A stretch of 8,685 nt of DNA, from NCBI GenBank assembly GCA_964473285.1, contig CAYYOI010000056.1:1-8685 (forward strand). The letters are read 5' to 3'. Positions 1 through 5,314 of this stretch are shown piece by piece; position 1 is the stretch's first letter, and every line of letters starts with the position of its first letter. The notes beneath the pieces were generated by a model. That model made no database searches, was not told the DNA's origin, and saw only the letters and a program-made list of their open reading frames with translations. The DNA is from JBNJGT01 sp964473285 (GTDB taxonomy: Archaea; Nanobdellota; Nanobdellia; Woesearchaeales; JACJVW01). Made by a program: the position numbers and the translations under genes.

Positions 1-11
1 GTATATCAGCA

Positions 12-22
12 ATTTTTATATA
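12..22 (+). promoter_or_regulatory. TATA box of the HAD hydrolase gene
   Basis: The run TTTTTATATA (13-22) is centred about 27 bases before the ATG at 45. In archaea the start site lies about 25 bases after the TATA box, so the transcript should begin at or within a few bases of the ATG. There is no well-placed Shine-Dalgarno site, because GGAAGAGAG at 23-31 is too far upstream. Both points suggest leaderless initiation. Confidence 0.55.
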
Positions 23-44
23 GGAAGAGAGATTATATATACCC

Positions 45-716
45 ATGATAGTCGTTGATTTTTCCGGAACCCTTATTGATGCTTCAGTTGTTGAGGAAGC
101 GAACCTCATGCGGTATTCATTGCTTGGACTGGATGCGACGAATGAGGAAGAGCATAAGAAATTGCATGCAACCAAAGGGCATTATGATATTATCAAGTAC
201 CGCATAGCAACAGACTATGGGATAACAGATGATATGTGCATTGACTATGTGCAAAACTTTGGTGAAGAGATTACTCTTTCCGGAAAGGATGTAAAGACAA
301 TGATGATGACAGATCTTTTCAGGAATGCAATGTATCTTGTTGCAAAAAAACATGGTGTTAGTATATTCCGGCAGGGGATGCTTGAAGTATTGCAAGAACT
401 GGTTAACAGAGGCTACAGGATGGCCATTGTCTCAGGAATCCGTACGGATATCATTACTGGAATGCTTGCAATCACCAAATGCCCGGTTCAATTCGATCAG
501 ATCCTTGGACAGGATCCGGTGCTTAGCCGGGATAATGAAGGTTTGATGGGAATGCTTGAAGATGTGACTCACATCATAGGGGATAAGCAAAGTGATCTTG
601 AGCCTGCAACAAAGCTTGGCGCAAAATCCATCTTTTTAAAAGGAGGACACCCTACTGGTGATGAGAAAGCAGATCATGTGATCGAGCAGCCTGCGGAATT
701 GCTTGAGATATTATAA
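45..716 (+). CDS. HAD-superfamily hydrolase
   Basis: This 223-residue soluble protein has the haloacid dehalogenase fold signature. Motif I, VVDFSGTLID, supplies the nucleophile Asp5 and lies right at the N-terminus. Motif II is the Ser in VSG (S130). Motif IV is GDKQSD (179-184), which would bind Mg2+ through the acidic residues D180 and D184. Residues 15-110 form a helical cap, as in the phosphoglycolate phosphatase/beta-phosphoglucomutase type. The usual second Asp of DxDGT is Ser7. No KPDP-type motif III lysine stands before motif IV; K145 and R162 are the only basic residues in that stretch. The family mostly cleaves phosphate esters, but a non-Asp residue at the +2 position also occurs in dehalogenases and phosphonatases, so the substrate cannot be assigned. 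The ATG is chosen because motif I starts at residue 3 and a TATA box sits 27 bases upstream. Confidence 0.85.
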   Translation: MIVVDFSGTLIDASVVEEANLMRYSLLGLDATNEEEHKKLHATKGHYDIIKYRIATDYGITDDMCIDYVQNFGEEITLSGKDVKTMMMTDLFRNAMYLVAKKHGVSIFRQGMLEVLQELVNRGYRMAIVSGIRTDIITGMLAITKCPVQFDQILGQDPVLSRDNEGLMGMLEDVTHIIGDKQSDLEPATKLGAKSIFLKGGHPTGDEKADHVIEQPAELLEIL

Positions 717-807
717 GGTAAAAATAGTTTCTATTTCAGTCTCTAAAGGCTTTTTCGAAAACCCTTCTTACAAAATCTTTTTAATGGAGCCCATAACCCT
801 TCCGGAG

Positions 808-1242
808 ATGGCAGAAAATGTTCGAATCCCAAAGAAGACTATGGAAAAGATGCATGAGTTAAGGTATACTACAGAGCCCTTTACAGCCTTGAATGGATAT
901 GTTGATCTAATTGAGAATTACTGGATGACTGAACAAAAAAAACTCGTAACTGGAAACCATATGAGCCTTTCAGGCAAGTGTTCCCGAATGAGAGATTTCT
1001 ATTTAACAATGAATTGCAGGCAAGAGTTGATTATGGAGAACTGAGAAGAGTAGGGAGATTTCTTGAGGTCATGCACCCAATCTCATAGGCTTCTTTGACA
1101 CATTGGTCACATATGAAAAACTGTGTCTGCAGAACTTGATTTAGGGGTATATGTTGCAAAAAAAGAAGACAAGGGAATTGTTGTCAAACCTTTTGATGAT
1201 ATAAAGCCTTCAGATTACATGAGACTAGAAGAGATTCTTTGA
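808..1242 (+). pseudogene. decayed gene of unrecognised family
   Basis: A protein-like reading can be followed through all three frames. Frame of 808: MAENVRIPKKTMEKMHEL and on to about 940. The frame changes near the A8 run at 935-942, giving WKPYEPFRQVFPNERF, then VDYGELRRVGRFLEVMHPI, to a TAG at 1086-1088. Another frame gives IGFFDTLVTYEK (1085-1120). A last one gives ELDLGVYVAKK and GIVVKPFDDI, ending RLEEIL at the TGA at 1240-1242. At least three frameshifts are needed, so no intact product is made. An open frame does begin at 703 and ends at 1044, but only part of it matches this reading. A TTTTTAAT stretch at 778-785 lies about 26 bases before ATG 808, like the other leaderless promoters here; ATG 784 is an alternative start. 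I do not recognise the family. The restored product would be about 145 residues and soluble. It converges on the SRPBCC remnant with an 18-base overlap. Confidence 0.6.
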
Positions 1243-1635
1243 TCTCCAGTTTTTTTGCCTGTAGAAGATGTTTGCAAAAACCCATACGAAAAAAGTGAGA
1301 AACCCTGCATGAAGCTCAACCTCGTCAGTATAAAGGGTTTTTCCTTCATATTCCTGTAATTCTATGCGATGGTTCCTTAGCTATCATTCCTGATTCTTCT
1401 GAAATGATAATCCTGTTTTTTGCATCAATTTAGTCTTATGGTATGCTTGCCCAAGGGAATTCTTAATAGATAAAGATGAAACTCATATTCCTTACCAACA
1501 TTTGTCATCTATCTTATGTAGAGGCTGGAAAGCAATCAAAGGAGCACTGACTTGCTGGAAAATTGATATCTTTTGTAGGAGTGGAAATATTTTATCGGGT
1601 GGTGCTTCAAGAATTGAAGAGACTTTTACTTTCAT
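1225..1635 (-). pseudogene. decayed SRPBCC-family (START-like) gene
   Basis: Read on the minus strand from ATG 1635, the sequence gives MKVKVSSILEAPPDKIFPLL and continues to ...DDKCW, then a TAA at 1494-1492. A shifted frame continues GKEYEFHLYLLRIPLGKH to a TGA at 1427-1425. A third frame gives NRIIISEESGMIAKEPSH. The first frame then returns with ELQEYEGKTLYTDEVELHAG and FVWVFANIFYRQKNW, to a TAG at 1227-1225. Restored length is about 136 residues. The order of elements is that of small SRPBCC (polyketide cyclase/START-like) ligand-binding proteins: an N-terminal beta strand with an AP-x-x-x-hydrophobic helix, a G-K-T-L-Y-T-D-E-V-E strand, and a C-terminal helix ending in F-Y-R and basic residues. 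Three frame changes make it non-functional. A TATA-like box lies 26 bases before the ATG. The family call rests on remembered pattern, not on a search. Confidence 0.7.
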
Positions 1636-1655
1636 GAGGTACTCTTAGATTAAGA

Positions 1656-1667
1656 AGTATAAAAGGA
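1656..1667 (-). promoter_or_regulatory. relic TATA box of the SRPBCC gene
   Basis: On the minus strand, CCTTTTATACTT (1667-1656) is centred about 26 bases upstream of the ATG at 1635. This matches the leaderless spacing of the intact genes. It may still fire although the gene is broken. Confidence 0.4.
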
Positions 1668-1678
1668 TTTTGAGAAAA

Positions 1679-1690
1679 TAATATAAAACC
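1679..1690 (+). promoter_or_regulatory. TATA box of the MazG-like gene
   Basis: AATATAAAACC (1680-1690) is centred about 26 bases before ATG 1710. No Shine-Dalgarno site lies between them, so a leaderless transcript is likely. Confidence 0.5.
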
Positions 1691-1709
1691 TGTCAAAATA
1701 ATTAAGTTC

Positions 1710-2069
1710 ATGATACATGACATCAACCTGGTGAAGTCTTTCCACGAGAAGTTTGAAGTCCCGGTGCTGTCTAAACCTTCGTTGATATCGGCGGATCGGG
1801 CAAAGCTTAGGTTCAACCTGATGCAGGAGGAGGTCAAAGAGTATCTTGATGGTGTTGAGAACAGGGATATGGAGAATATCGCCAAGGAGCTGGCAGACAT
1901 ATTGTATGTTGTTTATGGAACGATCCTTGAGCATGGGCTTCAGGATAAGATGGATGAGATCTTTGAAGAGGTACATCGATCAAACATGAGCAAGAGTTAT
2001 CACAAGTATAAGATGGTCAAAGGCGAAGGCTATGTGCAGGCTAACCTGAGTTCTTTTTTCAAAGAATAA
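1710..2069 (+). CDS. MazG-like nucleotide pyrophosphohydrolase
   Basis: This 119-residue all-helical protein belongs to the MazG/all-alpha NTP pyrophosphatase superfamily, which hydrolyses (d)NTPs or phosphoribosyl-ATP to the monophosphate and pyrophosphate. The metal-binding signature EExxE...ExxD is complete: E40, E41 and E44 in MQEEVKEYLDG, and E60 and D63 in KELADILYVVYG. The tail motif VHRSNMSK (88-95) is typical of the family and supplies a conserved Asn and Lys. The single-domain length is normal. It is not linked to his genes, so a house-cleaning role on damaged or excess nucleotides is likelier than histidine synthesis, though this is inference. The ATG is supported by the TATA box 26 bases upstream. 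The gene is intact although both flanks hold decayed genes. Confidence 0.88.
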   Translation: MIHDINLVKSFHEKFEVPVLSKPSLISADRAKLRFNLMQEEVKEYLDGVENRDMENIAKELADILYVVYGTILEHGLQDKMDEIFEEVHRSNMSKSYHKYKMVKGEGYVQANLSSFFKE

Positions 2070-2073
2070 AAGG

Positions 2074-2217
2074 CTAATGAAGAATTCTTGTTTGTATTAA
2101 TTTGCCATGGGCAAGAGCTTTCTAGAGGAAAACAATGGTCTCTGATACCTAATTTTTCTGCCAGATCATTTTGAGTCAGGTCAGCTCCTTTTGTGATCAT
2201 GGCAATGTTTTATTCAT
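2074..2217 (-). pseudogene. remnant of an XRE-type helix-turn-helix regulator
   Basis: Minus-strand frames give the core of a short XRE (lambda repressor-like) DNA-binding domain. ATG 2200 begins MITKGADLTQNDLAEKLGI, where LTQxDLAEKLGI is helix 2 and the turn. A second frame then continues SETIVFL, a TAG where Glu is usual, and KALAHGKLIQT. The original start may be ATG 2217, which overlaps the TGA of the small membrane protein gene as ATGA and would make it the third coupled gene of the PspC unit. At least one frameshift and one in-frame stop are present, and the C-terminal half is missing next to the 3' end of the MazG-like gene. Archaeal XRE proteins of about 65 residues are often encoded beside small membrane proteins, which supports the call. 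Confidence 0.5.
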
Positions 2218-2360
2218 GCATTTAGATAGATTATTACTGTAAATGCAATACCTATGGGAATTCCAATGAATGAAGAAAAAAAGATGTAATGGCGCAGTAT
2301 CTCTGTGATTCCTATGGCACCTATTACTCCTCCGACAAGGGCAAAAAATATCCTTCTCAT
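2214..2360 (-). CDS. small two-helix membrane protein
   Basis: This 48-residue protein starts MRRIFFALVGGVIGAIG and ends TVIIYLNA. Its ATG (2360-2358) overlaps the TGA of the PspC-domain gene (2359-2357) as ATGA, so translation should be coupled to it. The sequence has two hydrophobic segments, about residues 4-18 and 26-46, joined by TEILRHYIFF, with a basic MRR start that favours a cytoplasmic N-terminus. The start is fixed by the overlap and by the absence of another ATG near it. The next start-like ATG (2217) overlaps this gene's own stop in the same way, and a decayed XRE regulator follows. I do not recognise a family. Partners of PspC domains and XRE regulators are often small membrane proteins, so a role in the same membrane-stress unit is a reasonable inference. 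Confidence 0.6.
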   Translation of the reverse strand: MRRIFFALVGGVIGAIGITEILRHYIFFSSFIGIPIGIAFTVIIYLNA

Positions 2361-3505
2361 TTACAGTCTGCAGGGCAGTTTCGAGAGCTTTCTGCGCAGG
2401 GACAACCTTCACCCATACAAACAACAGCCTGGCAAATGCCGTCGCCACACTGGTCTATGCAAATGTCTGTTGAGATGTTGATAGTTCCATCATCTGTTTC
2501 ACATCTAAGGGGACCGCTCGAAAGGTTGGACTCAGGAAAGAGGACGTTAAAGCCTGCTCGCTCGCAATCACTTTTTGTCCTGACCTCGTGGGTTATCTGT
2601 TCTCGCTCTTCAGGCATCTTCTCTTTCGTTATCTTACTCAGTTCCTCGGGTAACTTCTGTTCAGTTATCTCATGAAAACCTATTCTCTTGACCCTGTCTT
2701 CTACCACAATCGCTTCAACCGTATAGCCATGTATACCTGGTTCTGAAGAGTCAAATTTGCAACGGACTTCAAAACACTCGGGGTGCCTGATCTGCACACC
2801 GTAGGGGTCATTGTACTGATCACATATGGAGTCATCAGTCTCCATGATGGTATGGCAGAACAGGTTGTTCCCTGAGTTATTTAGGTAGTTGTGGTGGGAT
2901 CTTATGAAATCATGAGTTACTTTTCCTGCAATCTCATTCTCAAAACTGATATGGGCTTCTTTACTGACACCACCGGTGTCAACATGCCCTACCAGGGCAA
3001 CAAGAGCGATTATCGTTACTGAGAGTATCAGGACAATCGCAATCCCTGATAGAGCCAGAGCTATTGGCACTATGTTACTTCTTTCTTTTTTCTCTTTTTT
3101 ATCTTTCTTGTCCTGACCAGGCATGATGAGTGCTGCCAGAATATAGAGCAGGATTCCGGTTCCGATGCTGAATATTGACAGCAAAACCCATATTAGTCGT
3201 ATAACTGTTGGATCTATCTGCAGATACTCCCCAATTCCGCCACAGACTCCTGCCAGAACTTTATTATCGCTGCTTCTCTTAAGTTCTTTGTTATTGGTCT
3301 TGATATCCTTGTTACGCATGAGAAAATAGATAATTGCGCCAATTATGTTTAGCAATACCAGTACAACAATCCATACAATCTTCTCATTGGTACTCTTCTT
3401 AGATTTTATAATATCCACAATGGCCCATATCCATACTCCCAGCACAAAAAGGCTTGCTATGAAAGTAAAGGTCAGTGCCATGGAAAAAGCAAATATATTC
3501 ATCAT
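2357..3505 (-). CDS. PspC-domain membrane protein with large cysteine-bearing ectodomain
   Basis: This 382-residue protein has several parts. Residues 13-63 form a PLDc_N-like helical hairpin: two membrane segments with VWIWAIVDIIK and the tail IYFLMRNK. Residues 74-131 form a PspC domain (KVLAGVCGGIGEYLQIDPTV, then two hydrophobic stretches ending ALIMPG). A lysine/glutamate-rich linker (131-142) and a further membrane helix (145-172) follow. Residues 173-382 should be outside the cell. They carry Cys217, 228, 244 and 249 and a dense C-terminal cluster (335-381) with CGDGICQ and a final NCPADC, like short disulphide or metal-binding knots in archaeal surface proteins. PspC proteins act in the phage-shock membrane-stress response; the ectodomain suggests that this one senses the exterior. 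AAGGTG (3516-3511) sits five bases before the ATG. It is the first gene of a unit with the 48-residue membrane protein. Confidence 0.85.
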   Translation of the reverse strand: MMNIFAFSMALTFTFIASLFVLGVWIWAIVDIIKSKKSTNEKIVWIVVLVLLNIIGAIIYFLMRNKDIKTNNKELKRSSDNKVLAGVCGGIGEYLQIDPTVIRLIWVLLSIFSIGTGILLYILAALIMPGQDKKDKKEKKERSNIVPIALALSGIAIVLILSVTIIALVALVGHVDTGGVSKEAHISFENEIAGKVTHDFIRSHHNYLNNSGNNLFCHTIMETDDSICDQYNDPYGVQIRHPECFEVRCKFDSSEPGIHGYTVEAIVVEDRVKRIGFHEITEQKLPEELSKITKEKMPEEREQITHEVRTKSDCERAGFNVLFPESNLSSGPLRCETDDGTINISTDICIDQCGDGICQAVVCMGEGCPCAESSRNCPADCK

Positions 3506-3510
3506 TTTAT

Positions 3511-3550
3511 CACCTTCTTAAATACTGAAAGCGATGGGTTTTTATAAATA
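3511..3550 (-). promoter_or_regulatory. TATA box and ribosome binding site of the PspC gene
   Basis: The minus-strand TATA-like TATTTATAAAAA (3550-3539) predicts a start near 3519. That leaves a leader of about 14 bases that contains AAGGTG (3516-3511) and then ATAAA before ATG 3505. Unlike its neighbours, this gene uses a short leader with a Shine-Dalgarno site. Confidence 0.55.
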
Positions 3551-3584
3551 AACAGAAGCATTATTATAGAGGATTCCTCCATAT

Positions 3585-3597
3585 CATTTAATAGATA
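3585..3597 (+). promoter_or_regulatory. weak TATA-like box of the seven-helix protein gene
   Basis: CATTTAATAGATA is centred about 26 bases before ATG 3617, with no Shine-Dalgarno site in between. The match is weaker than for the other genes and rests mainly on position. Confidence 0.3.
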
Positions 3598-3616
3598 AAA
3601 AAATAATTCCAACCAG

Positions 3617-4261
3617 ATGTTAACTGCAATAGTCATTGAGACCCTGTATGTCAGTTTTGTAGCCAGTTGCGCCTTTTACATTGCTGATCGAAACCGTCGT
3701 CTGTATGCTTTTAGCAGACATTCTGGCATCAGATATATGGGGCTTGCATTACTCTATCTGGGAATTGGTTTTATTTTCAGATACACACTAATGCTTATCA
3801 GGATTCTGCAGGGTGATCCAATCATTAATACATTCGGTGTACTCACAGGTTTGATGGAAGTATTTTTGATGTTGCCTGGGTTCTTACTACTATACAGTTT
3901 AATATGGCACAAGACACCTTATCAAAAAAAAGTATATTGGCTCATTTATGGATTGGTAGGTGGGCTTGCATTACTGGACTGGTATTTTCAAGATCTTTTT
4001 TTCCTGTATGGCAGCCAGATTCTACTCTTTGGAGTGTCAGCAGTAGTCAGCCTGCAAAAGTATAAAACGAAGAAAAGCAATTATCAGCAGCTGTATTTCA
4101 TCACCCTTGTCTTATTCCTTCTGGTGTGGATTTTTAACGGTATTGCCCAATATACCATAGCAACACATCCGTACATACGTTTTTATGCATATCTTTTGAC
4201 ACTGTCTGCGTGCGTTATTTTTGTTTATATAATGCGGACTTTAACCCGTGGATTCAAATGA
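3617..4261 (+). CDS. seven-helix integral membrane protein, putative sensor
   Basis: This 214-residue protein is almost all membrane. Seven hydrophobic segments lie near residues 3-24, 38-62, 71-95, 104-121, 126-146, 157-178 and 187-207, with short loops and a basic C-terminal end (RTLTRGFK). Basic loops such as DRNRR (24-28) and KYKTKK (148-153) favour an N-out, C-in arrangement. The layout resembles the seven-helix sensor halves found at the N-terminus of some histidine kinases and archaeal regulators, but no kinase or other output domain is attached. The stop codon overlaps the start of a winged-helix gene as ATGA, so an output in trans through that protein is a natural inference. The family is not recognised with certainty. 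The ATG is chosen because it begins the first helix and has a TATA-like box 26 bases upstream. Confidence 0.7.
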   Translation: MLTAIVIETLYVSFVASCAFYIADRNRRLYAFSRHSGIRYMGLALLYLGIGFIFRYTLMLIRILQGDPIINTFGVLTGLMEVFLMLPGFLLLYSLIWHKTPYQKKVYWLIYGLVGGLALLDWYFQDLFFLYGSQILLFGVSAVVSLQKYKTKKSNYQQLYFITLVLFLLVWIFNGIAQYTIATHPYIRFYAYLLTLSACVIFVYIMRTLTRGFK

Positions 4262-4524
4262 AACGAAAACGTGAAAGGCTTGAGGTGATACATGACATTC
4301 TTGCTACAGTTCAGGATAAAGGACTAATCAGGCCTACAAGGCTGCTCCAGCTTTCCAATCTTTCCCCGAAGATGTTTCGTGACTATCTTGATGAGCTTAC
4401 AAGCTCTGGCTTGCTTGGAAAGACTGAAAAACCATTCAACGGCTACCAGCTGACTGAAAAGGGATACCTTTTCCTTGAACGTTACAAGATATTTTCTAAT
4501 TTTGTTGAGGAACTGGGACTATGA
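4258..4524 (+). CDS. winged-helix DNA-binding protein, Sso10a/HTH_45 type
   Basis: This 88-residue basic protein (MKRKRERLEVIHDILA) has an archaeal winged-helix layout. The N-terminal helix is at 6-20. The helix-turn-helix is at 25-52 (IRPTRLLQLSNLSPKMFRDY, then LDELTSSGLL). The wing is at 54-66 (KTEKPFNGYQLT), followed by the ExGxxFL segment. A C-terminal helix (66-86) in this family pairs into a coiled coil. This is the pattern of COG3432/HTH_45 regulators, which include Sso10a. The ATG at 4258 overlaps the TGA of the preceding seven-helix gene. An in-frame ATG further upstream at 4210 would lie inside that gene and add 16 residues that do not fit the fold. Coupled translation suggests the two proteins act together, perhaps as a split sensor-regulator. 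The gene targets cannot be told from this sequence. Confidence 0.8.
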   Translation: MKRKRERLEVIHDILATVQDKGLIRPTRLLQLSNLSPKMFRDYLDELTSSGLLGKTEKPFNGYQLTEKGYLFLERYKIFSNFVEELGL

Positions 4525-4548
4525 TTCGGTATGGACCAAAACAAAGAA

Positions 4549-4589
4549 ACATATTTTTAAATCATGAAGATATTTTGCATGATGGAGGA
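4549..4589 (+). promoter_or_regulatory. promoter and strong ribosome binding site of the lipoprotein operon
   Basis: ACATATTTTTAAATC (4549-4563) is a TATA-like box that predicts a start near 4582. GGAGGA (4584-4589) lies six bases before ATG 4596, a strong archaeal Shine-Dalgarno site. It decides the start over the in-frame ATG at 4521, which would put 25 charged residues before the signal peptide. Confidence 0.6.
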
Positions 4590-4595
4590 TTAAAA

Positions 4596-5312
4596 ATGAA
4601 ACAAGCATTATTATTACCGGTTGCGATACTGATCGCATTAACCCTGATAGGGTGTCAACAAGACACTGAACAAAAGACAGAAGTACCCAACCCTGCATCT
4701 GAGTACTGTATTGAACAGGGTGGCAGCCTTGATATAAGGGATACTGATGATGGACAGGTTGGCATATGTGTCTTACCTGATGGCACTGAATGTGAAGAGT
4801 GGGCTTATATGAATGGTGAATGTCCAATCAACAATTTCGAGGAATGTGTTGATGCAGGAAATCCTGTTATGGAGAGTTATCCACGACAGTGTGAAGCAGA
4901 CGGAGAAGTGTTTGTTGAAGATATATCTTATGAAGATAAATGTGAGAACCTGTATGATGGTAAGTGGCTTCCTGAATTCACCGAATGTGAAGGGATCAGT
5001 GAGGAACAATGCAAGGAGTTAGGTGGCTCTTTTGACAGCTGCGCTTCAGCATGCAGGCATGATCCAGATGCTGATATGTGCACTATGCAATGCGTTCAGG
5101 TCTGTGATGTTGAAATTGATGAGAATTCACATGCACAACTTTGCCAGCAAGAAGGAGGCAAATGGCTTCCGGAATATAATGAATGTGAAGGGATCTCCGA
5201 AGAGGCATGTCTGGAGAGTAATGGTTCTTTTGACAGTTGTGCTTCAGCATGCAGGAATGACCCTGACGCTGAGGTATGCACAAAACAATGTGTCTTTGTA
5301 TGTTCATGGTAA
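4596..5312 (+). CDS. DUF333 lipoprotein with two eight-cysteine repeats
   Basis: This 238-residue secreted lipoprotein begins with MKQ, a hydrophobic stretch (4-18) and the lipobox LIGC, so Cys20 would be lipidated. Residues 31-76 form a DUF333 domain: NPASEYCIEQGGSLDIR, then GICVLPDGTECEEWAYMNGEC. Residues 80-110 hold a linker motif, EECVDAGNPVMESYPRQC. Two tandem modules follow (116-170 and 183-236), each with eight cysteines at nearly identical spacing. With 22 or more cysteines outside the membrane it is probably disulphide-rich or metal-binding, and its role is likely at the cell surface. DUF333 has no established activity. It heads a unit with the ArsR-like and SIMPL genes: two bases separate its stop from ATG 5315. 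The longer start at 4521 is rejected because the lipobox would be too far from the N-terminus. Confidence 0.82.
   Translation: MKQALLLPVAILIALTLIGCQQDTEQKTEVPNPASEYCIEQGGSLDIRDTDDGQVGICVLPDGTECEEWAYMNGECPINNFEECVDAGNPVMESYPRQCEADGEVFVEDISYEDKCENLYDGKWLPEFTECEGISEEQCKELGGSFDSCASACRHDPDADMCTMQCVQVCDVEIDENSHAQLCQQEGGKWLPEYNECEGISEEACLESNGSFDSCASACRNDPDAEVCTKQCVFVCSW
4941..5105 (+). repeat. eight-cysteine module, copy 1
   Basis: Codes for residues 116-170 of the lipoprotein. Cysteines are at 116, 131, 139, 149, 153, 162, 166 and 170 (spacings 15, 8, 10, 4, 9, 4, 4). The core includes CEGISEEQC and GSFDSCASACRHDPDA. Confidence 0.8.
5142..5303 (+). repeat. eight-cysteine module, copy 2
   Basis: Codes for residues 183-236. 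Cysteines are at 183, 197, 205, 215, 219, 228, 232 and 236 (spacings 14, 8, 10, 4, 9, 4, 4). By hand count, 37 of the last 48 residues match copy 1. The DNA has diverged more at third positions, so the duplication is not recent and the protein has been kept under selection. Confidence 0.8.
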
Positions 5313-5314
5313 AG

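Noticed and set aside
703..1044. Open frame of 113 residues taken as an intact gene
   Set aside because: Only its middle part (about 808-940) looks protein-like. The coherent reading leaves this frame near the A8 run and continues elsewhere, so it is part of a decayed gene.
1400..1650. Plus-strand open stretch of about 80 codons ending near 1650
   Set aside because: It has no start codon and no family pattern, and lies opposite the SRPBCC remnant, which explains the sequence better.
4521..4595. Longer N-terminus for the DUF333 lipoprotein from ATG 4521
   Set aside because: It would put 25 polar residues before the signal peptide, while ATG 4596 has GGAGGA six bases upstream and a normal lipobox distance.
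4941..5303. CRISPR or DNA-level tandem repeat
   Set aside because: There are only two copies, divergent in DNA, that keep the reading frame and cysteine spacing; this is a protein-module duplication.
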